DNA of 64,000 nucleotides from Nitrospirota bacterium (GCA_029858565.1 JAOUEV010000007.1:1-64000); one strand, 5' to 3'; counted from the stretch's first letter, positions 1 through 8,103 are shown. A program made the numbers and translations. The notes: generated by a model from the letters alone, not told the origin.

Positions 1-133
1 GCATCGACGCGGAAACTGCCAAAAGCCGCGTAGATGCTATGTGAAAGATCAATAGGGCAATGCTGAAATCGTCGTAAAAATCGCGACGAGCGGGTCAGCT
101 CGCTCGAAACTCTAGATTAAAGAGTTTCTTTCG

Positions 134-577
134 TTGATCGGTGCACCAGTTCCCTATTTTATCCAAATACTGGTAAAAGAAAGTCTTTACGAGATGGAAA
201 GACGCGGGCTAAAGACACTTAGCGCTGACATGATCAAGAAAGCCTACCGCGAAGAAGTACTGGGTCCAGCAAGCAGGACGTACTTCGAGCATTATTTCAC
301 GCGGTTGAAGGATTATTACGATGATAATACCGAGCATGTGGCGAAGCGACTTATTCTCGAAGTTGCGCGGAATACGAGGGCCGGTAAAACTGAATTATTC
401 AGATTGTTCCGTTTGGTAAGTCAGGGCAAAATGGGCGACGAAATGTTCAGTTATCTGATGACAGATTTGGAGAATGATTTCTATGTGATCTATGATATCG
501 AGAAAGAACAATATTATTTCTCAACCAATATCTTGAGAGACTGGTGGCTCAGATATCACGATCTGGTGGAGGAATAA
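134..577 (+). pseudogene. 5'-truncated AAA/archaeal-type ATPase, C-terminal part only
   Basis: The 147 residues read like the C-terminal helical and winged-helix part of an archaeal-type AAA ATPase: a PVPYFIQIL segment, then a helical stretch ending in the aromatic-rich WWLRYHDLVEE. No Walker A or B motif is present. The only start is a TTG, and homologous-looking sequence (IKEFLS) continues upstream of it to an in-frame TAG at 113-115, so the ATPase core appears lost or out of frame. The stop lies 2 bases before the next ATG, so the two genes were probably one operon. Composition is AT-rich compared with most of the window, which suggests transfer. It could instead be a small intact protein. 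Confidence 0.5.
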
Positions 578-579
578 TC

Positions 580-3162
580 ATGCGATTCTATAAATATACA
601 CCAGGATTGCTTTCCCCGGAAATCATCGAGCAAACTCTTATCGGGCGAGATTTAGAACTAAACAATCTTGAACGCATTATAAAAAATACAGCGACGGGGC
701 AAAGCTGTTCTCATGCGATTCTTATCGGGCCGAAAGGCATCGGCAAAAGTCATCTTTTGCAGATTTTCTATCACAGTATCAACGGAACCATAAAAAGAGA
801 CGGATTTTCAACGTATCGCGAGAAGTTCGTTCCTGTTATTTTCCCTGAGGAAGAGTATCCGGGAAATATCGCGAAGTTTATTAAACTTATTCTTTACTAT
901 TTATCACGAAAGCAAGACTTGACATTACCCCCTATGCCTACAGCACTGACCAATGCTGGTGTACTCGGAGAGAAAGCAAAAGAAGAAGGTATCGAATATA
1001 TAAAAACATTCAGGATGAAAACAGGGAAAAGCTTGCTCCTCCTGGTTGACAATCTGAACGACATTATCGAGCGTTTTACAGAAGAAGATCAGGCAACTTT
1101 GCGAGAATTGTTGACCACCTGTGACAGTTTGCTTCTAGTGGGTGCTGCGCCCACACTCTTCGATTCTATCATTAACCATAATAAACCGCTTTATAACTTT
1201 TTCGAAGTCATATGGCTTAAAGATCTATCGTTTGAGGATAGTATCGCACTCCTGAGGAGATATGCGGATCTTGAAGGCAAGACGGATATCGCGCTGGAGC
1301 TAAGGGAAAAAGAAGCAAAATTGAGAGCCATATACGAGCTGGCCGGCGGTAATCCAAGACTACTTCTAAGTCTTTATCACATTATTGCGGAAAAAGATCT
1401 CTCTTCTGTGGAAGAAACTTTTCTAAAGGTTCTCGATGAACTATCCCCGTATTTTCGAGAACGAATGAAGGATTTGTCCGAGCAACAGCAGGAAATTATT
1501 GATGCGATGGCAAAAGCCGACCGCTTGCTCACACCGACTGAAATTGCAGCAAAATGTCACATGCAAGTTAATATAGTTAATGCTCAGCTTAAGCGGTTGG
1601 AAAAAGTTGGATGTGTAAAGATATCCAAAAAGCATGCAAAAAAAACTTTATACGATTTTAGTGAACGTCTCTTTAGCCTTTGGAGACAGATGAGAATTGA
1701 GGCCGGAAGAAAACGCTTAGGCTTTATCGTTAAATTACTGGAAATATGGTTCACTAGAGATGAATTGTTTGCGTACTTAGATAAAACTCTTGGCACTATA
1801 CGTGAGCGATTAACTAGTGATTTAAGTGGTGTTAAACCGTTTATTGATAGACTCTGGTACATAAAGGAGGCAATAAAAGAATTTAAAGGCCACTCAGAAG
1901 CACACACAGCTTTTCAGCGCAAGGAGCATGATGTAGCTCTTTCTTTGTTGAAAGAGGAAATTCATCGAGCGCCTAATAATCCTGTCTTATGGCATAATCT
2001 TGGGGTTGTCTTTTTTAATCTTAGGAAATTTAAGGATGCATTCACGTCATTCCAGAAGGTTACGCAGCTCAAACCAAATGATTCTGAAGGGTGGGCTAAT
2101 CTTGGTTCAGCTGCTTATGAGTTAGGTGACGCAAATACAGCTATTGACGTGTTGAAGAAAGCTGTTGAAGCGCGACCAGATGACGCGGACACGTGGAACA
2201 ATGTTGGTACTGTTTATTTGAACCTTAAGGAATATACAAACGCTCTCCAAGCCTTCAAGGAGGTAATTAGAATTAGGCCTGCTGATGTTCCAGCGTGGAC
2301 GAATTTAGGAAATACTTATAATAGCATGGGTAAATACGATGAGGCTCTGGATGCCTATAATAACGTATTAAAATACAAACCAGATGATAGTGACGCATGG
2401 AATAATATCGGGGTAACACTTGATAACCTCAAACAGTTCCCGCGTGCGATTGACGCATATAAAAAAGCTATAGAGATAAACACTGATAAACAGCGCACAT
2501 GGTATAACTTGGGCATTACATACGCCAATACGTCAAAATATGAAGAAGCAGCCAATGCATTTGAGCATGCGGTTAAGTTGAGACCGGATAGTCCAGAGTC
2601 GTGGAATAATTTAGGGAGCTCGTATGCAGCTCTTCAGCGGTTCGAGGATGCATTGGTGGCCTATCAGAAATCAATTTCACTTCGTGCTGAAGGTAGTGCT
2701 GCAATATACAATTTAGCTGTAACGTATGATCAACTACATCGCTATGATGAGGCTCTCGATAACTACGAGAAAGCGCTGAAAATTAATTCGAACGAAGCCG
2801 GAGCGTGGAATAATCTTGGCGTTATATATGGTCGACGCAAGAATCTTGAGAAGGCAATTGATTGCTTTCGGCGAAGTTTGTTTATTGATGTCAATGATGA
2901 AGATAGTATTGCTAACTTATTATTTGCTTTTAAACAGGCTATCGAACAGGGAAACATCACAGTGGTTAGTGATGCCTTGTTGTCTATGAAGCAATCAGGT
3001 CAAATTGAATTATTAGCGCAACTATCTCCTTTGTCTGCGTTCGTTAACTACGTGAATACTGGAGATGTTTCAGTGCTAGATAGATTACGTGTAGAGGAGC
3101 GATCTGTAGTTGAAGAAATGATAACAATGTTTAACAAGCATAATAAAATCCGCAATAAGTGA
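580..3162 (+). CDS. AAA ATPase with winged helix and about ten TPR repeats
   Basis: An 860-residue protein. It starts at ATG 580 behind GGAGGAAT; an earlier in-frame codon at 544 lies inside the previous gene. Residues about 20-290 are a P-loop ATPase with Walker A LIGPKGIGKSHL (about 48-59) and Walker B LLLLVDNLND (about 152-161). Residues about 315-385 look like a winged helix (LTPTEIAAKCHM then LKRLEKVGCVKI). Residues about 445-785 hold some ten 34-residue TPR units, most beginning WxNLG and ending near xxPDD. ATPase + wHTH + TPR is a STAND-like layout: a sensor repeat array on a nucleotide switch. The partner in front is an ATPase fragment, and Fic and toxin-antitoxin genes follow within 4 kb. 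The gene is AT-rich. A role in stress sensing or defence is inference; no effector domain is visible. Confidence 0.85.
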   Translation: MRFYKYTPGLLSPEIIEQTLIGRDLELNNLERIIKNTATGQSCSHAILIGPKGIGKSHLLQIFYHSINGTIKRDGFSTYREKFVPVIFPEEEYPGNIAKFIKLILYYLSRKQDLTLPPMPTALTNAGVLGEKAKEEGIEYIKTFRMKTGKSLLLLVDNLNDIIERFTEEDQATLRELLTTCDSLLLVGAAPTLFDSIINHNKPLYNFFEVIWLKDLSFEDSIALLRRYADLEGKTDIALELREKEAKLRAIYELAGGNPRLLLSLYHIIAEKDLSSVEETFLKVLDELSPYFRERMKDLSEQQQEIIDAMAKADRLLTPTEIAAKCHMQVNIVNAQLKRLEKVGCVKISKKHAKKTLYDFSERLFSLWRQMRIEAGRKRLGFIVKLLEIWFTRDELFAYLDKTLGTIRERLTSDLSGVKPFIDRLWYIKEAIKEFKGHSEAHTAFQRKEHDVALSLLKEEIHRAPNNPVLWHNLGVVFFNLRKFKDAFTSFQKVTQLKPNDSEGWANLGSAAYELGDANTAIDVLKKAVEARPDDADTWNNVGTVYLNLKEYTNALQAFKEVIRIRPADVPAWTNLGNTYNSMGKYDEALDAYNNVLKYKPDDSDAWNNIGVTLDNLKQFPRAIDAYKKAIEINTDKQRTWYNLGITYANTSKYEEAANAFEHAVKLRPDSPESWNNLGSSYAALQRFEDALVAYQKSISLRAEGSAAIYNLAVTYDQLHRYDEALDNYEKALKINSNEAGAWNNLGVIYGRRKNLEKAIDCFRRSLFIDVNDEDSIANLLFAFKQAIEQGNITVVSDALLSMKQSGQIELLAQLSPLSAFVNYVNTGDVSVLDRLRVEERSVVEEMITMFNKHNKIRNK

Positions 3163-3191
3163 CTGTGGACGAGAGAACCAATAGGGGGCCG

Positions 3192-3234
3192 TCCGGGGTC
3201 AGACATGAATCTGTAGTTATTAACAAGACTATCC
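3192..3234 (+). repeat. Dispersed repeat A, copy 1
   Basis: A 43-base element containing GGTCAGACATGAATCTGTAG. It recurs almost identically at 7210-7251 and partly at 4201-4226. Each full copy lies within 30 bases downstream of a stop codon and in the orientation of that gene. Confidence 0.8.
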
Positions 3235-3278
3235 GAACATTTAGCTTCCGGTCTGTACATATGACATCGAGCGCGATC

Positions 3279-3312
3279 AAGGCCGGGGAGTGAATTCTCT
3301 CCGGCCTTTCTT
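3279..3312 (+). terminator. Hairpin terminator of the GGCCGG family
   Basis: AAGGCCGGGGAG and CTCTCCGGCCTTT pair across a 6-base loop and are followed by TTCTTG. The 15 bases in front (GACATCGAGCGCGAT) recur with one change before the hairpin at 8332, so the repeated unit is larger than the stem. Confidence 0.8.
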
Positions 3313-3428
3313 GTCCCTCCTGCTGCCTGTAGCCAACGACATCCTGGCGTCAAGCTTCAGAACTGAGATACTATAAAATATGCCTTTTCGCGCAACTTAC
3401 CTTATACTCTAGATATAAGGGAGGACCT

Positions 3429-3599
3429 ATGAAAGACGAAAAAGCTTGTGGAAGTATTTACGGTTTGGCATTCATCGGCGCGGCGGTATATTTCATTCAG
3501 CATTCAACTTCCTTCTGGGGCGGTGTGCTGGGCTTGCTCAAGGCGGCTGTCTGGCCTGCGATCCTCATGTACAAGCTGCTCGGCTACCTCGGCGTGTGA
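3429..3599 (+). CDS. Small conserved membrane protein
   Basis: A 56-residue protein starting at ATG 3429 behind GGGAGGAC. It contains GSIYGLAFIGAAVYFIQHST and LLKAAVWPAILMYKLLGYL, which form two hydrophobic segments around a short polar turn. Small proteins with this YFIQ...FWxGVLG(F/L)LKAxVWP pattern are common in Gram-negative bacteria as unannotated inner-membrane proteins; that is from memory. No function can be given. It stands alone, 13 bases before an epimerase fragment. Confidence 0.75.
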   Translation: MKDEKACGSIYGLAFIGAAVYFIQHSTSFWGGVLGLLKAAVWPAILMYKLLGYLGV

Positions 3600-3611
3600 C
3601 GAAGGAATCCC

Positions 3612-3851
3612 ATGAAAGTCATCATCACCGGAACAACAGGCATGGTGGGCGAGGGCGTTCTGCATGAATGCCTTCTTCATCGAGACGTTGAGTCTGTTCT
3701 GTCCATCAGCAAGCGGCCCTGCGGCATGGAGCATGCCAAGCTGAAAGAGATCCTCCATCAGGACTTTTCCGACTTCAGCTCTATTGAACAGGACCTGGCC
3801 GGGTACAATGCCGCGTTCCTCTGCATGGGCGCTTCTTCCGGGACATCCTAG
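3612..3851 (+). pseudogene. Truncated NAD(P)-binding epimerase, partial copy of the gene at 7288
   Basis: The first about 75 residues closely match the intact protein at 7288-7953, with the dinucleotide-binding GTTGMVGEGV at the N-terminus. Identity stops after CMGASS, and four unrelated codons lead to a stop at 3849-3851. About two thirds of the protein is missing. A hairpin begins 4 bases later and a reverse-strand gene remnant follows, so the truncation point is a deletion junction. The product would lack most of the Rossmann fold. Confidence 0.8.
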
Positions 3852-3854
3852 AAA

Positions 3855-3878
3855 GGGCGGGACATTGCTGTCCCGCCC
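3855..3878 (-). terminator. Hairpin, probable terminator of the reverse-strand remnant
   Basis: GGGCGGGACA and TGTCCCGCCC form a perfect 10-bp stem with a 4-base loop. A short T run follows on the minus strand only. Confidence 0.6.
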
Positions 3879-3910
3879 CTGCCACTGAGAGCGCGTTGTC
3901 CGGCCGCCCT

Positions 3911-4036
3911 TTATGGTGTCGGCGGAAGGAATGTCACGAAATCGTAGTCGACAATACTGAGCCGGCCGTACAAATAGTAGCCATGGATCGTGGTCCAGAT
4001 CCCGCTCCACGTGCTCGTCCAATGAACAGGGACCAT
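3911..4036 (-). pseudogene. C-terminal remnant of an unknown protein
   Basis: On the minus strand 41 codons read WSGIWTTIHGYYLYGRLSIV and end FLPPTP, followed by TAA and the hairpin at 3855. The aromatic, protein-like composition and the terminator suggest the 3' end of a lost gene. The 5' side stops at a repeat that begins GGGGTCAGGTATTGAATG. I do not recognise the family. Confidence 0.4.
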
Positions 4037-4142
4037 GGGGTCAGGTATTGAATGTTTGACTTTGGAACGTTCAGGGCCGACCTCAATTTTATGAGCAACT
4101 TAGGGGACGTTGTTTCTGAGCAACTTAGGGGACGTTGTTTCT
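4037..4142 (+). repeat. Repeat cluster: GGGGTCAGGTATTGAA element and 25-base tandem repeat
   Basis: 4037-4063 begins GGGGTCAGGTATTGAATG. At 4093-4142 the 25-base unit GAGCAACTTAGGGGACGTTG... occurs twice head to tail. The unit runs on into TGAAATTGCGTTG, and diverged copies lie at 7960-7996 and about 19457-19482. Sequences of this kind often flank REP-associated transposase genes (recalled, not checked). Confidence 0.6.
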
Positions 4143-4167
4143 GAAATTGCGTTGTGATTAAGCGATC

Positions 4168-4226
4168 AAGGCCGGAAAGAAAATTCTCTCCGGCCTGTTC
4201 GGGTCAGACTTGAATCTGTGGTTATC
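4168..4226 (+). repeat. GGCCGG hairpin followed by a diverged copy of repeat A
   Basis: AAGGCCGG and CCGGCCT pair at 4168-4196 but no T run follows, so this copy is probably not an active terminator. At 4201-4226 GGGTCAGACTTGAATCTGTG resembles repeat A. Confidence 0.55.
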
Positions 4227-4326
4227 TATGGATACCCAGTGGTTCTGTATGGTATTCAAACATACCTTGGAGGAGTTGCTGAGTGCACTACGTGTTGAAA
4301 GGCTGGCAGGGAAAACTTGGCATCAC

Positions 4327-4606
4327 GGACGGTAGAGGGTCAGACCTGTAATCCTGTAATGTAGAGAACGTCAACGGCCGGAGAGAGAAATCTTTCCGGC
4401 CTTTTTGTCTTGAACGGATGCTTGATACGTGACGTACAATAATACATTATATGTACGTCACATGGGGAGGCACATATGACCACGAAACTGACCCTGCGAT
4501 TGAACGAGGCCGTTATCAATAAGGCGAAAAAGACTGCAAGCAAAAAGGGCGTTAGCCTGTCGCGCATGGTGGAGGACTATTTCAAGGCAGTTGGGGACCA
4601 GGGAGC
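4327..4606 (+). repeat. 280-base duplication, copy 1 of the block at 6384-6663
   Basis: The block is almost identical to 6384-6663. It carries a hairpin terminator (4374-4406), the promoter/operator and the first 43 codons of the antitoxin. Identity ends abruptly at 4606, where copy 1 runs into repeat B. Confidence 0.9.
4420..4461 (+). promoter_or_regulatory. Promoter/operator of the truncated antitoxin copy
   Basis: GTGACGTACA (4429-4438) and TGTACGTCAC (4452-4461) form a perfect inverted repeat. The upstream TTGATA and the central bases differ from the intact copy (TTGACA, TATAAT), so this promoter looks weaker but the operator is kept. Confidence 0.6.
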
Positions 4607-4634
4607 TAATACTATCCGGGTCGGACCAAGCTAA
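4476..4634 (+). pseudogene. Truncated antitoxin, partial copy of the gene at 6533
   Basis: The first 43 residues equal those of the intact antitoxin, including the ribbon-helix-helix part (KLTLRLNEAVINKAKKTASK). The next nine codons (ANTIRVGPS) and the stop come from dispersed repeat B. The toxin-binding C-terminus and the toxin gene are absent. Because the DNA-binding half and the operator are intact, the product could still bind DNA; that is inference. Confidence 0.8.
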
Positions 4635-4665
4635 GTGATTGTTGAACAATCGAAAGCCTGGAAAA
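4614..4665 (+). repeat. Dispersed repeat B, copy 1
   Basis: ATCCGGGTCGGACCAAGC, then the palindrome GATTGTTGAACAATC and GAAAGCC. Related copies are at 10823-10875 and 19293-19357 in the same orientation. Here it supplies the last codons and stop of the truncated antitoxin. Confidence 0.75.
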
Positions 4666-4885
4666 GTTCCCTTCAAAATTTCCTTAGAGGTGCCTTTTCA
4701 GGGGCAAAAAGGTACCTGTAAGTATCCGTAATCCAAATTTCACCTGTTCGATTATCTTCAAAACAACTCCCCCGACCTCTCCATGGCTAATGGCTCTGGA
4801 TGAGGATCATTTCTCGACGCAATAAACCATCCGGAAATGTTTATAACTCGTTGATTAATTTATCTTATATATTAAATTTGAGGAC

Positions 4886-4956
4886 AAATACTAATTTGTT
4901 ACTAATATCACTCGTATTAGTATTTACTTGACAATGCTTTAGTATAAATGTAAATT
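4886..4956 (+). promoter_or_regulatory. Putative fic promoter with inverted-repeat operator
   Basis: AAATACTAAT (4886-4895) and ATTAGTATTT (4916-4925) are a perfect 10-bp inverted repeat just upstream of TTGACA (4928-4933); 17 bases later TAAATT (4951-4956) may be the -10. Further ACTAAT/ATTAGT boxes follow up to the start codon. The stretch is strongly AT-rich. Confidence 0.45.
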
Positions 4957-5031
4957 GTATTAGTTTTAGTAGATAATGATAACTACTAATTTCCTACTAA
5001 TCTACTTGCTACTAGTAGTTGGAGCGCCAAA

Positions 5032-6354
5032 ATGAAAATTCCAGAGAAAACACCGGATAGTAGACCTATTGACGTGCCATTAACGCCTGAGATATCAATC
5101 CGGCTTAGCGAAATTATAAGAAAAGCAAACAATGAATATATGTATTGGGATGAATTTAAATACCTAACCATGCCGGTGGGGATTGCGCCTGAGCAGGCAT
5201 GGAGTTTGTTGAAAATGTATCGATTGGTACAAAAAAAATTCATTTCACTCGTCGATTCCCATAACAATCCTTTTTCCTATTGTCTCCCGGATTGTGTTCA
5301 CCGGGACATTCATTATATCGACCAGCAGGCGGGTGGATCGATAGTTGTTGATGATCCATCGGTCGCTTCCGAGGAAAGGCGCAGATACATGATGCGGTCC
5401 CTGGTCGAGGAGGCTATATCGTCAAGCCAGATCGAGGGCGCGGCAACTACGCGAGTTGTCGCAAAAGAAATGTTGAGAACCGGGAGAAAACCGAAAGATC
5501 ATTCAGAACAAATGATTTACAATAATTTTCAGTCGATGCAGATGCTAAAAAAGCATTTGAAGGAACCATTATCTATTGAACTGCTATTAGAGATTCACCG
5601 GCACATGACAAGGGACACACTGGAGGACGCTTCCTGGGCGGGGCGGTTCAGAACGCCTGCGGATGATAAAATCTATGTCTTTGACAACGATGAACAAACC
5701 GTTCTTCATGTACCGCCCGATGCTGCCAAGATTGCCGATTTAATGCAGAAGCTCTGCGATTTTGCCAATAGTGACGGACAGGATGAATTTGTTAATCCGA
5801 TCATCAAAGGGATTCTGCTCCATTTTTGGCTGGCCTACGTTCATCCGTTTATGGACGGAAATGGACGAACCGCGAGAGCGCTCTTCTATTGGTATGTACT
5901 TAAGCACGGATATTGGGGATTCGAATATCTCTCGGTATCCACTGCAATCCTGAGCGCACGGGCGCAATACTATCGATCATTTCTGTATTCTGAGATGGAT
6001 GGCAATGATGCAACTTACTTTATCGTCTATAATCTGAAGGCGCTTCACAAGGCGATTGAAATTCTGAACGAATATATTGCCAGAAAACAAAAAGAGAAAG
6101 ACAACGTAAGAAGACTTTCCGGCAAATATCCCATGCTGAATTATCGGCAAAGATCGCTGCTTGCGGCTGCGTTACAAAAAACAAATGCTGTATACACGAT
6201 TGAAACACACGCTAAAATTCACGGCGTAACGTATCAGACGGCAAGAACAGACCTTCTTGGACTCAAAGATTTAGGATTGCTGATTATGGCTAAATCGGGA
6301 AAGAAATTCATATTTTCAGTAACCGTTGAATCGCTAGCACGAATAGAAAAATAG
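5032..6354 (+). CDS. Fic family protein (AMPylator) with C-terminal winged helix
   Basis: A 440-residue protein. The Fic catalytic motif HPFMDGNGR lies at about 269-277; in this family its histidine helps transfer AMP from ATP to a hydroxyl on a target protein. Near residue 130, SSSQIEG fits the (S/T)xxxE(G/N) inhibitory helix, placed N-terminal to the core as in class II Fic enzymes, so it should be self-inhibited. The last about 70 residues (TIETHAKIHGVTYQTARTDL) look like a winged helix, common in Fic proteins that may regulate their own promoter. The ATG at 5032 has no strong Shine-Dalgarno sequence. The gene is AT-rich and lies between the two copies of the 280-base duplication, so the locus may have been inserted or reshuffled. 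The target is unknown. Confidence 0.9.
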   Translation: MKIPEKTPDSRPIDVPLTPEISIRLSEIIRKANNEYMYWDEFKYLTMPVGIAPEQAWSLLKMYRLVQKKFISLVDSHNNPFSYCLPDCVHRDIHYIDQQAGGSIVVDDPSVASEERRRYMMRSLVEEAISSSQIEGAATTRVVAKEMLRTGRKPKDHSEQMIYNNFQSMQMLKKHLKEPLSIELLLEIHRHMTRDTLEDASWAGRFRTPADDKIYVFDNDEQTVLHVPPDAAKIADLMQKLCDFANSDGQDEFVNPIIKGILLHFWLAYVHPFMDGNGRTARALFYWYVLKHGYWGFEYLSVSTAILSARAQYYRSFLYSEMDGNDATYFIVYNLKALHKAIEILNEYIARKQKEKDNVRRLSGKYPMLNYRQRSLLAAALQKTNAVYTIETHAKIHGVTYQTARTDLLGLKDLGLLIMAKSGKKFIFSVTVESLARIEK

Positions 6355-6429
6355 CAGCCAAGAATCAAGCGTCTTAGGGTATGGGACGATAGAGGGTCAG
6401 ACCTGTAATCCTGTAATGTAGAGAACGTC

Positions 6430-6466
6430 AAAGGCCGGAGAGAGATATCTTTCCGGCCTTTTTGTC
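6430..6466 (+). terminator. Hairpin terminator, GGCCGG family
   Basis: AAAGGCCGGAGAG pairs with CTTTCCGGCCTTT, followed by TTTGTCTT. It lies 3' of fic and directly in front of the toxin-antitoxin promoter; it is part of the duplicated block. Confidence 0.8.
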
Positions 6467-6478
6467 TTGAACGGGTGC

Positions 6479-6518
6479 TTGACACGTGACGTACAATAAT
6501 ATAATATATGTACGTCAC
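6479..6518 (+). promoter_or_regulatory. Toxin-antitoxin promoter and palindromic operator
   Basis: TTGACA (6479-6484) is followed by TATAAT (6500-6505). The promoter is overlapped by the inverted repeat GTGACGTACA (6486-6495) / TGTACGTCAC (6509-6518). A palindrome over the promoter is the usual arrangement for autorepression by a ribbon-helix-helix antitoxin. Confidence 0.75.
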
Positions 6519-6532
6519 ATGGGGAGGCACAT

Positions 6533-6781
6533 ATGACCACGAAACTGACCCTGCGATTGAACGAGGCCGTTATCAATAAGGCGAAAAAGACTGCGAGCAA
6601 AAAGGGCGTCAGTCTGTCGCGCATGGTGGAGGACTATTTCAAGGCAGTTGGGGACCAGGGAGCGCAGGAAGTGCGGGAATCGCCGGTCCTGTATGAAATA
6701 TCCGGTGTTCTCTCGGGCAAAAAGGATACGGAACAGCTGCGCGCCGGATACCGGAAGCATCTTGCGGAGAAGTACCGGTGA
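6533..6781 (+). CDS. Ribbon-helix-helix antitoxin (DUF6364-like)
   Basis: An 82-residue protein starting at ATG 6533 behind GGGGAGG. The N-terminal half (KLTLRLNEAVINKAKKTASK, then GVSLSRMVEDYF) has the strand-helix-helix pattern of RHH DNA-binding antitoxins. The C-terminal half, with GVLSGKK and RKHLAEKYR, would bind and neutralise the toxin. The stop overlaps the toxin start by 4 bases (GTGA), giving translational coupling. Regulation is probably autorepression through the palindrome at 6486-6518. A truncated copy lies at 4476. Members of this family are usually paired with PIN-domain toxins, as here. Confidence 0.85.
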   Translation: MTTKLTLRLNEAVINKAKKTASKKGVSLSRMVEDYFKAVGDQGAQEVRESPVLYEISGVLSGKKDTEQLRAGYRKHLAEKYR

Positions 6782-7200
6782 AGTCCGTTCTCTGCGACAT
6801 CAATGTCATCCTCGACATCTTCCTGAAGCGGGACCCGCATTACACTCCTGCCGCCCGGCTGTTCTCCCTTATCGAAGAAAAGAAGATCAACGGATTTCTG
6901 TCAGCGCAAAGCTTTCCGACGATGTTTTATATCCTGTCGAAAGAGCTGAAACGGGACAAGGCCATGCGGGTGCTCGAAAAGCTCAGGATCGTCTTTCGGG
7001 TGGCGGCTGTCGACGAGAAGGTGATCGATCTTTCGCTCGCCTCGACCTTCAAGGATTTTGAGGACGCTGTGCAGTATTATTCAGCGTTGCACGTGAAGGC
7101 TGACTGTCTGATCACCAGAAACAAGAGCGACTACCGCACGGACCGCCTCCCGATCATGACGCCCGAGGAGTTTCTGGCGATCATGAGAGGAAACACCTAG
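6778..7200 (+). CDS. PIN-domain ribonuclease toxin (VapC-like)
   Basis: A 140-residue protein starting at a GTG that overlaps the antitoxin stop. The PIN fold shows in the N-terminal LCDINVILDIFL (first catalytic Asp), a central acidic patch around the conserved glutamate, FKDFEDAVQYYSA (acidic residues of the metal site) and the closing DCLITRNKSDY. PIN toxins cut tRNA or rRNA with Mg2+ or Mn2+ when the antitoxin is degraded. The length is normal and all expected acidic residues are present, so the toxin should be active. Repeat A begins 10 bases after the stop. Confidence 0.9.
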   Translation: MKSVLCDINVILDIFLKRDPHYTPAARLFSLIEEKKINGFLSAQSFPTMFYILSKELKRDKAMRVLEKLRIVFRVAAVDEKVIDLSLASTFKDFEDAVQYYSALHVKADCLITRNKSDYRTDRLPIMTPEEFLAIMRGNT

Positions 7201-7209
7201 GGGGAGCTG

Positions 7210-7251
7210 TCCAGGTCAGACATGAATCTGTAGTTATTAACGAGACTATCC
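7210..7251 (+). repeat. Dispersed repeat A, copy 2
   Basis: Nearly identical to 3192-3234 (GGTCAGACATGAATCTGTAG core, ending GAGACTATCC) and placed just after the toxin stop codon. Confidence 0.8.
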
Positions 7252-7287
7252 AGGAAGACTCGCAATTAACATGAGGCAAACTTTTCC

Positions 7288-7953
7288 ATGAAGATCCGCG
7301 CGATCATAACAGGGGCAACAGGCATGGTGGGGGAGGGTGTTCTGCAGGAATGCCTTCTCCATCCAGACGTTGAGTCCGTCCTGTCCATCAGCAGGCGGCC
7401 TTGCGGCATGCAGCATGCCAAGCTGAAAGAAATCCTCCATCAGGACTTTTCGAACTTCAGCGCTATCGAACAGGAGCTGTCCGGGTACAATGCGGCTTTC
7501 CTCTGCATGGGCGTGTCCTCCGTGGGCATGAGCGAGGAGAAGTACCGCCACCTCACCTATGACCTCACCATGGCCTTGGCCCGCACGCTTTCCAAACTGA
7601 ACCCTGACATGACGATCTGCTATGTCTCCGGCATGGGCACGGACAGCAGCGAAAAAGGGCGGGTCATGTGGGCGCGGGTGAAAGGAAAGACCGAGAACGA
7701 CCTGCTGGGGCTGCCCTTCCGGTCGGCCTATATGTTCCGTCCTGGCTTCATGAAGCCGACCAAGGGACTCAGGAACACCCATGCAATCTACCGAGTGCTC
7801 GACCCGCTCTTTCCGCTCGCAAATCTGCTCTTCCCCCGCGCACTCCTGACCCTGAAGGAGGTCGGCCTTGCCATGATCAACAGCGTGGGAAGCGGCCCTG
7901 AGAAGCGGGTGCTCGAGATACGCGACATCGCGGCGATGGCCCGGAAGTCCTGA
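7288..7953 (+). CDS. NAD(P)-binding epimerase-like protein (atypical SDR)
   Basis: A 221-residue protein. It opens with IITGATGMVGEGV, the glycine-rich dinucleotide-binding loop of Rossmann-fold short-chain dehydrogenases and epimerases. TICYVSGMGTDSS marks the middle strand, and a later lysine in WARVKGKTE lies where atypical SDRs keep YxxxK-like residues. The C-terminal half (MFRPGFMKPTKGLR, then a hydrophobic stretch) is typical of small cytoplasmic NAD(P)-binding proteins often labelled epimerase or nucleoside-diphosphate sugar epimerase. The substrate cannot be predicted. A copy cut after about 75 residues lies at 3612. No operon partner is seen; repeat C follows the stop. Confidence 0.8.
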   Translation: MKIRAIITGATGMVGEGVLQECLLHPDVESVLSISRRPCGMQHAKLKEILHQDFSNFSAIEQELSGYNAAFLCMGVSSVGMSEEKYRHLTYDLTMALARTLSKLNPDMTICYVSGMGTDSSEKGRVMWARVKGKTENDLLGLPFRSAYMFRPGFMKPTKGLRNTHAIYRVLDPLFPLANLLFPRALLTLKEVGLAMINSVGSGPEKRVLEIRDIAAMARKS

Positions 7954-7959
7954 AGGGCA

Positions 7960-7996
7960 GCTTAGGGTACGTTGTTCCTGAAATTGCGTTGGAGAC
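7960..7996 (+). repeat. Dispersed repeat C, copy near the epimerase
   Basis: CAGCTTAGGGTACGTTGTTC followed by CTGAAATTGCGTTG matches the tandem unit at 4093-4142 and its continuation. It begins within 10 bases of the epimerase stop. Confidence 0.6.
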
Positions 7997-8103
7997 ATCC
8001 GGGGGATGCACACGTTGTGCAGTGCATGAACATTAGCATTGCTATCAAATCGATGAGCCGCTAGAATACCAATGCATTCAATTATATTATTCCGGGGGGG
8101 AAC

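Noticed and set aside
4093-4142. Possible short CRISPR array
   Set aside because: There are only two 25-base units, directly joined with no spacer, and no cas genes nearby.
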